Assembly (NCBI RefSeq): GCF_905475465.1
Contig: NC_062257.1
Span: 4,650,001 to 4,714,000 of the forward strand
Direction of reading: 5' to 3'
DNA from: Pieris napi
Lineage: Eukaryota > Arthropoda > Insecta > Lepidoptera > Pieridae
Length of the DNA stretch: 64,000 nt
Numbering within the stretch: position 1 is the stretch's first letter; the number at the start of each line of letters is the position of its first letter. A program made the translations under genes and the position numbers. Under the pieces are notes generated by a model that had not been told where the DNA came from, made no database searches, and saw only the letters and a program-made list of their open reading frames with translations. Shown here one piece after another: positions 20,964-32,521 of the stretch.

Positions 20964-22479
20964 CAAAATATAAAGATATACACTGTCTTTGAAATCATCT
21001 TGTAAGCATATCCGCCAGACAACCACGAAGTGTTTATTATTATTTGCAATGCAAAAGGAGGTAAAGTTTTATTTATCTAAACCGTAGCACCTCCTTGTAT
21101 ACCTTACATAGGTGGGCAGCAAACAAAATACCATCCGTATCACCTTGACGTCTGTCGTTCCACAACAAAGCGTTTCAATAGACAATTTCTGCTGCGTACC
21201 ATCACTATGTGGAACCTGCTGCCCACTTAAGTATTTCCGAACCAATTCCACTTAGGGTCCTTCAAGAAAGGAACGTACAATTTCTTAAAGAAAATATTTA
21301 AAAAAATTAACCATTTGCCGTATAAAAAAGTTGGATCCTTTCACTTTTTTGTTGTTTGAATGTAATTGATTAAGGATGTTTTGGGTGTTGCATATTATGT
21401 TGCGATCAAGGTTTTACCTACAAGGAGTGTGTAGCAAATTAAAGATACCTAATACTTTATTGCTCACGGCGCAATTCAATATGTGTTGTATACCTAAGCC
21501 CCTATATTTTATTTAAATTGTTCTAACAAAACAACAGAAAGATATATTTGATAATTAAAATTCCTATCTTTTCCTATTCCTGCCATTTAATTATCTTTTC
21601 ATTAATTTATCGGTACGTGTATTGGTATTATATCTATGTAATTTTTAAAATTATTAAACTTGTAATTGGAGTTTTAACTACATTTATTTATTTATACGTT
21701 CTAAAAAATGTGTATTCCTAAAAAAATACAAGAATATATGACATCACAAATTTAACACACATACACATTAAATTAGAACGTTAGCAATCTATCAAGGCAA
21801 AAAATTAAACTACAAAATAAAACAATAACTTAAACTAAAAACATAAAAAAGTAAATGGGGAAGGTCAATCGCCTGAAGGGCAGGACGTAAGCTCAACGAC
21901 CACGCCTTTCCCGGTGAAAGCGGCTTTTCACAATAATCAGATTTTGACTTTTCATTACCGCGCGGGCGGCTTTCAATTTGTCATTAGCTATCGTGTCTAT
22001 TGAGTGGCTTTAATAGTTTAAAACTTAACATAAAATTAGTGGCAGTGGGGTTGCGATGATGTATTAACAAAAAACTTACTAAACTGTTTAGAACAACATA
22101 TCGGTTAAATTGAAAGTCAAAGGTCCCTTTTATTCTATTGTATTAGGTACTTAATAACAACGTTATCGGTTTTACGACCCCTTCGATGTCGCAATAACAG
22201 ATTTTTAATGTTTAAAAAATATTTTTGAAAATATATAATTACATATTGTAAATTTGAAGCTTCTATGTCAGCTAGAAGTGCCTTAGAATTTTGATGATTG
22301 GTCAGTCAGTCTGGGAGTGACCAAATTAAGTTATTTGACTAGTTATAATTCTTAAGCAATTGGTTCAAATTAAATGATATTTGAAATAAACTGTGTACGG
22401 CAATCAAGGTTTATAATAATTTACCAGAAACATTCAAATCTCCTTACTACAGTTTTTATAACATCGACTTAATGTACCT

Positions 22480-23280
22480 ACTAGTTTTTGAAAAAAAAAA
22501 TTAGATTAATAAAATGATTTGCTTGATACATTAAAATATTAATTTGATAACGTAACAATATATTTATGTAATTTGTGTATTTTTTTTTAAGGATGATGTT
22601 GTGATAAAATAATACATATAAGAATTTACTATATAACTGCTATGTAAAATTCTACCTTTTAAGACAAATTTGCACGTCATATGTAAGCCGTATATTTTAT
22701 ACCAATTTCAGTCACAGCGACAAATCGACTGAGACTTGAGAGGTCAAAATGTAAGTACATGTAGGGCAGGGGATGACCGGAGCAGGGTCCTTTCACCAGG
22801 CCTTCTACCAGATGATATTTACCTTCCTTTCGCACATGAGCATAACACAAAACGGCAACGTCTCTTGTAAACATTGTCAGTGGGAACTTATCATAGTTTT
22901 TTTACTATATACAATACTACGTTTTATCTAAAACACAAAAAAAATATTATTGTGTCCAAATGGCTAAACAGATTTAATTAAAATTATTTTATGTAGGTTT
23001 ATAAATAAAACCAAGTTGGAACTTGTAGTTTCATACTTTTTTTTCTTCAGATTGTTACTAAATATTGCTGAATACGAAAAATACTAATTTTATGTCTTAA
23101 TTGATTCTCCTTCTTCGATAGTATCGTCATTAGTGGGTTTAGTGGGCGTTATGTGGGTAAAGTGCGAGCACTAAAGACAAGAATATATTTGGTACACACT
23201 TTCGAGGCGGGTTCAAGGTACCAGTCTTACTATCACTATCAAGCGCAGATCTCTTAGACCTTAACCTCTATTCACCACAA
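22480..23280. other. Intergenic stretch between C and D
   Basis: No gene supported. AT-rich, with scattered unlinked short frames that lack codon structure. The last about 60 bases lead into the duplicated 3' flank of D. Confidence 0.5.
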
Positions 23281-23637
23281 TGTAAAAAGAACTATGTCGC
23301 GTTCCCCCGAACGCACTGAACATAAGTCAAGATGGCGCCTCGACCCCACTCGAGGCATATATCCTTATTAGTAAATTAGGTTAGATTTAAATCACTTAAA
23401 GGTCTTAAGTTAGGCTAGATCGATATGTTCCATGATGTCGTAGTAAAGACACATGTATAAAATAAAATAAAATAATATATTAGGTAAACCTACTTTGACA
23501 AAAACTTTTGTAAAGCCTAAAGGATAGTAATAATATAAACCTTGTACTCGCATTTGAAATGAAAAATTATTTATTTGTTGGTGCATTTATTGATACTAAG
23601 GAATCATTTTAAAACATCAATAATTGTCGGGACCTAA

Positions 23638-23790
23638 TTAGGGCTTATTAGCCTCCATGTTGTCCTTAATCCACTTGGAGTAGCTGGTGGTTCTCGTGAA
23701 GATATCAGGATGTCCACGACCACACGGAATGAACCATGAGACGATACCAGTAGATTTGTTGTTGCACGCCAAGGATCCACCAGAATCACC
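23638..23790 (-). pseudogene. Locus D exon 5, catalytic-Ser exon
   Basis: A 153 bp terminal exon, GDSGG through EANKP, differing from A by a few bases (PDIFT instead of PDIYT). The acceptor is intact. Locus D is a segmental duplicate of A, and is broken in exons 2 and 3. Confidence 0.85.
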
Positions 23791-24678
23791 CTGAAAAGTG
23801 TTCATTAGAGTAAGATCTTTGTTTAAGAAAGAGTGAAACGTGGAAATTCCAAACATTAAAACGAATAACCTTAAATTTTTATCGGTAGACATCCCGAGAG
23901 AAAAAGTCGGCGTAAGAAAACTCTTGGTATGTGTATATATTTATAGTTTATATCGATTTCTGTATTTGTTCCGTGATCACTTGTAATAGGCAAGTAGATG
24001 ATCAACCTTCCCGCCTGAAATGATTTCACACATTCGACTTTTTGGGTCTAAGGCATGCTGGTTTCCTCACGATGTTTTCCTTCGCCGTACGAGCGAGTCT
24101 TAAATGCGCACATAGACAGAATGCCCATTGTAGGGTAAGAATCGAACCAAGATATATATCTGATTATGTTAAGATGAAGCAGGTAATTATGTAGGGACAT
24201 TTCTTAAAATTGAGTAATAATATTAAATGTGCCATGAAAACCTCAACTTGTAAAAAAACAAAACAAAAACAGTCCTACAGTAAAGTCGGTTAATTTTGCA
24301 GTCCCTACTTGTGGGACTTTCTATCTTAAGTAATTACGTAATTAGCTAACCTAACAACATGTTATAGTGACCGTTTTATTATATGTGTATTAGGTTCTTA
24401 ATAACAACGTCATCGGCTGTTACGACTATCGGTTTTTACGACCAAATATGAGTAGTCCCTTCGATGTCGTTATTACAGATTTTGACTGTAAATAGATTGA
24501 CTTGCTTATTTATGCAGTGTATGATTTAGAATTTTGGGACCGAAAATACAAAATATTTCAAATATACAATGTCGGCTCGTTACGTTTCTGTTTTCACCCA
24601 CAACGTAGTTATAGCGTCGAATAGGATTTTAGTATTGCTTTCACGACTTGGCGGGATCTGATAACAATAATTACTTAC

Positions 24679-24843
24679 TCTGCAAGCACCTTCGCCTTTC
24701 TTGTTAAGAGTACAGATGTGGTTTTCAGTAATATATAAACTCTTTTCAAAGCGTTTTAATACTTTAGAAGCTTTACAGTCTTTCTCGGATATAATTTTTA
24801 CATCCAACCATTGCAATTTGTCGGAAGGGCGTCTTCCCCTTTG
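24679..24843 (-). pseudogene. Locus D exon 4
   Basis: A 165 bp, phase 0 exon nearly identical to A exon 4 (Lys for Glu in EKDCKASK). Splice sites are present. Gly189 in GEGAC is conserved. Confidence 0.85.
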
Positions 24844-25063
24844 CTGGAAAAATTTGATTTATTACAATTTGAACTTTTATAAATCATATTTTTTTTATAT
24901 AATTTATATACTTAGCAAGTTGTTGAGAGCATCGTGCACCTGGTTGCTGTGGATCGAACCTGACGCATACATAATTACCATCCGAATATTACGTCTAATA
25001 ACATATATTTTGTTTTTCTTTTTTTATCGATCTACATTTGAATAATCATAGCTATATTTCATA

Positions 25064-26375
25064 ATGCCTACGTGTATTGCTTGCTCCAGGGATCTAGATA
25101 TAAGCAAGCAAATCAGATGTACGAAATGCTTTAGAGGGTGTCACAATAAGTGTGCGAATATAACGTCTGATGTAGACATCGATTCCTGGACGTGTCCGCC
25201 TTGTTCACGCAGAGAACATCGCGGCCAGAGTACCTCTCCTGACAAAGTTTAAGCAGCAGCGACACGACGCAATAAAAAGGATACAGGACTTTGTGACCGC
25301 TTCGTATCGAAGGACGATTTGCAAAAGTTAATCACTGAGGGTATTAACCAGGCTATTGATTCCAAACTAGGTCACTTCGAATCACTGAAAATGTCTCTCT
25401 TTGTCGAGATCAGGGAAGAGATTAATTCTTTCATCAACCCCTTCTTGAAGAAAACTGAGTGTCTAAGAGAGGAAGTAAATCAGTTGAAGAATGATATTCA
25501 AAACAATAATTCTGTTATAGACGAACTGCGATGTCAAATAAATAAGCAACAACAGTGGAACAGAATGAACAACTTAGAGATTGTTGGGCTGCCACAAACC
25601 AAGAATGAATCAACACGCGCCTTAATAAAAACAATAGCAAAGCATGCAAACGTCGTATTGCAGGATGAACACATCGAATATGCTAATCTCGTTCAGCCGA
25701 AACAGTCTGTTTCTGGTAAACCAAAGACAATCGTAGTGCGCCTAAAATCACGTGATATTAAGGATGAAATTTTATCTAGCTTACGTCGAAGGCGAGGCAT
25801 TCAAACACTGGATATAGGATTATCAGGGGAATCGAAAAAGTTCTTTGTCAATGAGCATTTGACCCCAGAAAACAAGCAAATTTTGAAAGAGGCGAAGGCT
25901 CTTGCTGCAAAAAAAATCGGTTGTCTGTAAAGTCGGTTTACTGACGATAGTTGAACGTGACAACGTCATAAAAAAATATTGATGGGATGGTTGCATTTAA
26001 AAAAAAAAAAAAAAAATGTTTTATAGGTATTTTGTATGGATATAGAGAAGGAGGTAAATGGAAATCACAATTGAATTGATCAAGTTACATTTATTTGTAC
26101 GCATAAATACAATTATGTCAATTTTAAATGGAACGCCTCAGAGCGAGGTAACGCCTCAGAGCGAGGTAACGCCTCAGAGCGAGGTAACGCCTCAGAGCAA
26201 GGTAACGCCGCATGAGTCATGTTTTTTCGTGCGTGCAGCCGGCTCCATCGAATTATAAGACGTTGTCACGTCAAAAAAGGCTTCAAATTCGTGTGGGTTC
26301 ACAACTGTTGCATTTTTTTACGCCGGAACGAGGAATCCTGTTATAACAATAAACTTCAGGCGCGATTTGGAGAAA
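25064..26375 (+). pseudogene. LINE ORF1, copy 2 (stop codon and insertion)
   Basis: Same protein as at 1779-2738, but codon 63 (CAA in copy 1) is TAA at about 25250. The frame is split again by the element at 25914-26269. The C-terminal part resumes with GFKFVW at about 26278. Confidence 0.85.
25914..26269. mobile_element. 356 bp insertion with 18 bp tandem repeats in LINE copy 2
   Basis: Interrupts the A-tract of ORF1, with runs of A on both sides (copy 1 at 2624-2630 is the empty site). It starts TCGGTTGTCTGTAAAGTCGG and ends GACGTTGTCACGTC. Internal tandem units GCCTCAGAGCGAGGTAAC repeat about four times at 26133-26208. A related right half lies in reverse at 59659-59735. I do not assign a superfamily. 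Confidence 0.7.
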
Positions 26376-26701
26376 ATCTGTTAGTTATAATAAGTTCTAA
26401 TAATAAGTGCTTATATTACTCAAAACATATTAAATTGTATAAAGCCACACTACCTAATTTGAGCATTCAAAAACACTATCCACACACACAAAATCATACG
26501 ATCAATATACCTACTCATAAAAACGCTCTGCTACACAAATACAACTTACACACCTGCCTATGGATATTTAATGTTATTAAAAATGCAAATATTTGCGCCG
26601 GTTAAAACCTCAAATTTCTGTGCTTAAACATCACGGGTCATCATCACTAGTACTATATATAAATATATGCTTACACTATTATACCTTCTCACACAGTAAC
26701 A

Positions 26702-29559
26702 ATGATTAAAAATAACCTAAGTTTGTTTAATCAAAATGTCCGTGGATTGCGCACAAAAACATTAGATTAAAACAGAACATACTCATGAACGACTTCGATA
26801 TTATTCTAATCACCGAGACTTGGTTAACTTCTGGCTTTTACAATACTGAATTATGTGATGACCGATATGATGTCCTCCGTCTCGATCGGAATTCTAAAAA
26901 TTCTACTAAAACGTCGGGCGGCGGTGTTATGGTATGTACGAAAAGGTCACTGCATGCGCAAGAGATGGCCGAGTGGACGTGCGACGGCGTTGAGTGTACC
27001 TGGTTGACTATTCCCGCCAGGGCGCTCGCGTCGCGCGACCAACGCGACCTACATATATGTATTGTATACATACCACCTGACGATTTGCAGTCTGTAAGAC
27101 TTACAGCGTTTACAGACTTTCTCCTAAATATTTTGTCATTACACCCAAATGATCATTATATCATAGCTGGCGATTTCAATCTACCCCACATAGGCTGGTC
27201 TCCAACCTTTGATCCCACCTTCCTCAGACGTGGTACTATAAACCTACAAAATGCGGGAGCAAAGTTTGTTGAGTCATGCAGTAGTCTTGACTTCAGTCAG
27301 TTCAATTTGCATAAAAACTCCTCTGACACATACATAGAGGTGTCTAAATCTTGCAGTTATCTCGTTAAAAAAGACCCAAGCCATCCATGCCTGGAACTAA
27401 AAGTGTCGGAATTGATGACGCCTAGTATTAAATTAAAAAAGGAGATAAGGCTAACTACGATAAATTAAATGAATATCTTAACGGTATAGACTGGAATGAC
27501 TCTCTAAGATGCGACACCATTGACATAATTGTGCAGAAATTTTATTCAATCCTCCACCGTGGAATTGATCAGTATGTGCCTAAGACTACCTTTTATGCTT
27601 ATAACAAATATCCGGTCTGGTATACTAAGTCGCTCATACACCATAATACGCGACAAACGAACCGCTCACTCTCGATGGAAAGCAAGAGGAAACCCACAAG
27701 ATACGATGAGTTTTCTTTACTTCGTGCGAGACAGAAGGCAATCCAAAAAAAATGTTTTAATTTATATATGCAAAAAATACAAACATCGTTAAAGAAAGAT
27801 CCAAAGAAAATCTGGTCATTTTTAAAATCCTTACGAATTATATCGTATTGGCTATCCAAATAGATTACAATAGCAATATATATAATAACGAATCGTAAGC
27901 ATGCACGGGATTCAGTACTTTCTTTGAGAGCGTATTTCAACAAGCAGCACCTTCATACCATGAAATTCTGCAGACTAATACGGAAGTAACCGGCAACATT
28001 ATATGTAAACTAAATACATATAACCAAATTTAATATATTGAAGATACTAAATTCATTAAATGCGGAAAAAGGAGCTGGGTATGACGGTATACCATCTATT
28101 TTTATAAAAAAATGCGCTCAAGCTATTACAGAACCACTGTACATAATACAGAACTTATCCGTGAACACATTTGGCATTTATCCTGATGTATGGAAGATAG
28201 CTAAAATAATACCTATCCATAAGAGTGGCTCGCGGTTGAGTATTGAAAATTATCGCCCAATATCGATACTTAATACTTTCAGTAAAGTCTTTGAAAAGAT
28301 AATTTATAAAGCCATCCACAATATAATAAGTAATTCACTTCCCGATGAACAGCATGGTTTTATCAATAAACGTTCTACGATAACCAACTTAACCGTGTTT
28401 ACGAACTATGTACTGCAAAGTATGGATGGTGGTGCACAGGTTGATGTAATATACACAGACTTTGAGAAGGCTTTCGACAGAGTGGATCACACCATTCTAT
28501 TACATAAGCTCCAACTTCTAGGGATACGTGGTGACCTTCATCGCTGGTTTTGTTCATATATAACAAATCGTAGACAGGCGGTTGCGGTTGGCAGTGCTAG
28601 AAGTGACTTTGTTCGTATAAGTTCTGGAGTTCCTCAAGGATCTATATTGGGTCCCCTGTTATAAAATGCATATCTTTATGACATAAATAGTAGCATTAAA
28701 GATTCAAATTACCTTATGTTCGCTGATGATAAAAAGATATATTTAAAAATAAACAAAGATAGAGACTGTCACAAAATTCAGGCCGACTTAAATAACCTTT
28801 CCAATTATTATAGACAAAATCGAATATCGGTTAATACTTCTAAATGTGTCAAAATAACATTCACCAGAAAAAAAAACAAAATTAACTTTAGCTATCATAT
28901 TAATAACAAATCCGTAAAAGAAGTAGATTGTGTTCGTGACTTAGGTATATGGTTAGACTATAAAATGACGTATAATAACCATATTGACACAATAGTTGAC
29001 AAGGCCTATAAGCAGCTTGGTTTTGTAAGACGTGTTAGTGAACATTTTCATGATGTCGACTGTATGAAAGTGCTATACTATACATACGTAAGAAGTATTC
29101 TCGAATATGGTTGCTCGGTTTGGTCACCTAGTTACACTGTACACAAAGAAAAAATTGAAAAGATCCAAAAAGACTTCATAAAATTTATCTCCTATAAGAC
29201 CTACAATAAGTTTAATACATACATATAATGACGCGTATGAACATTTTAAAATTAATACTGTAGACTCTCGACGAAAACAATATGATCTATTGCTACTACT
29301 TGACATCATCGCAAATAAAATTAATTGCAGCTCCCTTCTTGAAAAATTGCCCTTCCTTGTTCCTGCCTTCCAGACTCGTAATCGTGCTTTGTTTCATGTT
29401 CCTCACATTAACACTAACTATGCAAAAAACTCAGTTTTGTATCGCGCAGCCCGGACATACAACGACCAATATTTAAGCCTTGACCTGTTTAAGCTGTCGC
29501 GGAATATGATTAAAAGGAGTATTAAGAATATCCATAGCGCAAAATCACCTGCATCATGA
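26702..29559 (+). pseudogene. LINE ORF2, copy 2 (frameshifted)
   Basis: Endonuclease (ITETWL, AGDFNLPHIGW), linker, and RT with DFEKAFDRVDH, SSGVPQGSILGPLL and FADDKK. Private lesions are a 1 bp loss at about 26768 and a TAA at about 28664, right after GPLL. Breaks near 27468 and after 29228 are shared with copy 1. Confidence 0.8.
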
Positions 29560-29817
29560 GCATACCACACATACACACCTTCACGTACTTACCCTCACTT
29601 TCACACCATCACACAACACAGCCAAATTAGGTATTATTTAGTTGAAAGTATTGAATAATTTTGTTTTTTGTTTGTTTGATTTTGTAAAATTATGAACCTT
29701 TTTGTAGTAAAATGTATTATGTATTCCATCTCTGGCTATATTTTCAGTGTAACTGTTTATTATCATATATAATTTATGTTAGCTGTAGGATTACGAAATA
29801 AATAAATAAATATATAA

Positions 29818-29989
29818 CAGGTGGGAAACGGGTAGGAGGGTCACCTGATGTTAAGTGATACCGCTACCCATGGACACTCACGGATGCGAGGCCAACCTTT
29901 TAAGAATTGGTACATTCGGTTGTATTCGTTAGGAAATACTTCAGTAGCTGAATCCTTGACCCGAAGTTTGTGCCGTTACCATGATAAAT
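29818..29989. repeat. Lepidopteran interspersed repeat in intron 3 of D
   Basis: Starts GGTGGGAAACGGGTAGGAGG and includes CACCTGATGTTAAGTGATAC. Copies lie in intron 3 of E (35255-35410), F (38900-39075), G (47290-47445, plus strand) and H (53325-53465), so it predates the expansion. In D it is joined directly to a truncated exon 3. Confidence 0.65.
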
Positions 29990-30121
29990 AGAGCAATATC
30001 ATAAAGATTCTTTTCTGCGGTAAATTTTTCATGAATTACAATTTTGTCAACTTTGTATCTGGTACCTCCAGACTTTATGCTGTTTGTTCCTGCCAAAACG
30101 CTTAAATCTTTTGCCGATACG
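29990..30121 (-). pseudogene. Locus D exon 3, truncated catalytic-Asp exon
   Basis: The acceptor and the first about 132 bases of exon 3 remain (LAGTNSIKSGGTRYKVDK, then a degraded stretch ending YDIALF with the catalytic Asp). The remaining about 115 bases, including GDKCKLSGWG and the donor, are deleted, and the end abuts the repeat at 29989. Confidence 0.75.
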
Positions 30122-30248
30122 CTGAAAAATATTTTTACATCTATAGAAATAATTTAATTCGAAAGATAGTCAATATTTATTCTATAATATACTTAAACAG
30201 TTAATATAAATTTATTACAAAATATTCATAATCGAATCCTACGCTTAC

Positions 30249-30424
30249 CTTTGGAGGCAATGTGCTGCAGTGAGGATCCATCTGTCAGCAATGATGGCGC
30301 CACCACAGAATGGGAAGTTATTATAATTTGAACGCTGTAGAGATACTATGTATGGCACAGCCCCATCTGGTGCGTCTGTCCCACCCGCGGCCTTCGGGCT
30401 CATTGATCTCTGATATTTCTGCGG
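30249..30424 (-). pseudogene. Locus D exon 2 with 5 bp deletion at the activation site
   Basis: Exon of 176 bp instead of 181. Where A and F read GGCCGCGTCGTGGGTGGG, D reads GGCCGCGGGTGGG. The loss removes the activation motif RVVGG and shifts the frame before the catalytic His. Confidence 0.85.
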
Positions 30425-30953
30425 CTTTAAAATGAAAATAGTGAAAATTATATTTTATAAAATTTCATTTATTTCCTCGAAAGTAATTTGTTTAACGTTA
30501 ATATAAAAGGTTATTAAAATAAGGTTATAAATAAGGATATATAGATGGCTTGATCTCAGCCAATAACTTTAGCATGATGTGACCGACCGACATCGTATGA
30601 TCACAATGATGTAATGATACAGTGAAAACTGGCATAGTAGACAATTATTACTTACTCGCTGCCCCAGCTATCTGTGTTTCGCTTCAATATAATTTTTACT
30701 AATTCTACCTTTTTATTAGCTTCTTACTAACATAAAACTATAGAACATTTTTATATGCAACCCCATAGAGACTTTCCGAAATAAAAATTTAGTTTAGTTC
30801 TTATTTTTCTTTCTATACCTAACCTTCCGTAGAAATCAAGGGAGGTTTAAATATTTACCAAAATACAACAACATACAACAGGCAACATATTTTGCGATTC
30901 ACATATAATTTATATTTATAATTTAATTTATTAATTAAAAGACAAATGCTTAC

Positions 30954-31005
30954 CAAGAGCCCCGCAAAGCACAAAAGCAATAAGGAAGTAGTTCGTCAAA
31001 TACAT
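30954..31005 (-). pseudogene. Locus D exon 1, signal peptide
   Basis: ATG at 31005, MYLTNYFLIAFVLCGAL, with donor GTAAGC. Same signal sequence as F exon 1, unlike A exon 1 (MSLRNNF). A TATA box lies at 31042-31048. D's front end is therefore closer to F, and its back end to A, suggesting gene conversion or unequal crossover. Confidence 0.8.
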
Positions 31006-31198
31006 TTTGCTGGATGTGCTTGAACTATAGAAATTCTCGAATTATATACAAATTTCATAAGTAACGTTGTGTTTAAAATAAGGATAAAATAATTATTTGA
31101 TGTTTAAATGGTGGTATATTTTATATCACTTATTAGATTATGATTTTCCAATTACAATATGTGCATTTCCTGCCCCGAATTGTTTCAGATTTGTTATA

Positions 31199-31487
31199 TC
31201 TTAATATATATATTTCTTGTGTGCGTGTGTATGTGACTGAACTCCTCCTAAACGACTGGACCAATTTTGATGAAATTTTTTGTGTGTCTTCAAGGGGATC
31301 TGGGAATGGTTTAGATTCACAAATCAGCCCGCCAGATGTTAAGGGTAGTCCACCCCTAAATTTTTATTTTTATTTTTTAGACAACATTTTTAATTTCTAT
31401 TTTTTTATGATACAGCATTAAAAAATACATACAACCCCTAACTTTCACCCCTCTACGATCAACCCCTATTTCAGCCGGATCAGCTAG
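31199..31487 (+). mobile_element. Short Helitron upstream of D
   Basis: A 289 bp element from TCTTAATATATATATTTC to GCCGGATCAGCTAG, inserted between A and T. The same flank near F (40460, TTGTTATATTCACTATATAA) is uninterrupted, giving the empty site. It contains the lepidopteran motif AACGACTGGACCAATTTTGA. Confidence 0.85.
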
Positions 31488-32470
31488 TTCACTATATAAA
31501 CTCTACGCCATAATTGTTTTGTATGGGCAGCTCGGACAGTATCTTTCATTAGAATATTATGAGGTTGAGCAATAAGTTAATTGTACTGGATTTGCTTAAA
31601 TCGGGAGCAATGTGCTTATCTTATACTTTGTAAAAAAGTTTAAAAGTAATTGATTAAGAATTTAGGTGTTGCATAATATGTTGTGATCAAGGGTTTACCC
31701 ACAAGGAGTGTGTAGGAAATTAAGGATAACTAATACTTTATTGCTCATGGCGCAATACAAAATGTGTTGTTTACATAAGCCCCTATATTATATTTAAATT
31801 GTTCTAACAAAACAACAGAAACTTATATTTGGTAATTAATTTTTTTAATTTTTCTAATTTCCTGCCATTTAATTGTCTTTAGCTACTAGAGTTTATGATA
31901 CATCGACTTAATGTACTACTTTAAAAAAAAAGTATTATTATATTAATAATCATTTGCCTGATTCATTAAAATATTAATTTGATAACGTAACAATATATTT
32001 TTATAATTATTATTTATATAATTTGTGTATTTTTATAAGGATGATGTGACCTTTTAAGACAAATTTGCACGTCATGTGTGGCAGAATATGCGGACTTTAG
32101 ATTGTACCACCATAACATTTTTGTGCCATATTCTTGCAAATAATGCCGCCAGTGTTAAAATGTTTGGACCCTGTAACAGTTTACATTTAAGGCTGACATT
32201 TCCTCCCTGGATTACGATACTAATTCGTTCAGCGAAGGAGGCACCAGCTTTGGGGTCTTCGGTACTACAAAGCTGGTGATAGTAATCTACCAGGCGTCAA
32301 CTTCAACTTCAAATCATTATAAAGAACAAAACTCTTAGACCCAATTCGGTCTAACATCTCTTCACCGCAATGCTTTTCCGAATCCTCAAAAAGAACTCTG
32401 TCGCGTTCCCCCGAACGCGCTGTCCAAAAGTCAAGATCACCTCGACCCCACTCGAATCATAATATATCCT
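31488..32470. repeat. Duplicated intergenic flank between D and E
   Basis: No gene. It contains the upstream module (31715-31790), a segment shared with 49500-49900 including the CACCAGCTTTGG hairpin (32245-32281), and the 3' flank of E from about 32390. Confidence 0.6.
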
Positions 32471-32472
32471 TA

Positions 32473-32519
32473 TTAGTAAAGTAGGTTAGACTTCAATGGA
32501 GTCTAACCTACTTTACTAA
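32473..32519. repeat. Perfect 20 bp hairpin at LINE 5' junction
   Basis: Arms TTAGTAAAGTAGGTTAGACT (32473-32492) and its exact complement (32500-32519) with a 7 nt loop. The left arm is target DNA, as at 3' flanks of A and D. The right arm is an inverted copy of it. The LINE-derived CTTCAATGGAGTC occurs at 32491-32503 and again at 32522-32534. Confidence 0.9.
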
Positions 32520-32521
32520 AA

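Larger units (their letters stand above)
20080..22470 (-). repeat. Right arm of the B/C palindrome
   Basis: Reverse complement of the left arm (about 15121-19912). Contains C exon 2, intron 1, exon 1, TATA box, the shared upstream flank, and a stretch at 22060-22470 matching 15130-15650. It lacks the piggyBac and Helitron insertions and so supplies their empty sites. Confidence 0.8.
24903..29810 (+). mobile_element. CR1/Jockey-group LINE, copy 2, in intron 3 of D
   Basis: The second copy of the LINE in A, inside the same intron position with the same antisense orientation. The flanking TATATAA occurs at 24896-24902 and 29811-29817. The 3' tail AATAAATAAATAAA is kept. It shares frameshifts with copy 1, so it arose by duplication of the host segment and not by a second insertion. 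It lacks the mariner but has its own 0.36 kb insertion (25914-26269). Confidence 0.9.

Noticed and set aside
22677..22874. Minus-strand 65-codon frame between C and D
   Set aside because: Unrecognisable translation, no splice or promoter context, not conserved in other units.
26133..26208. 18 bp tandem units as a possible CRISPR-like array
   Set aside because: Units are directly adjacent without spacers and lie in a eukaryotic transposon.
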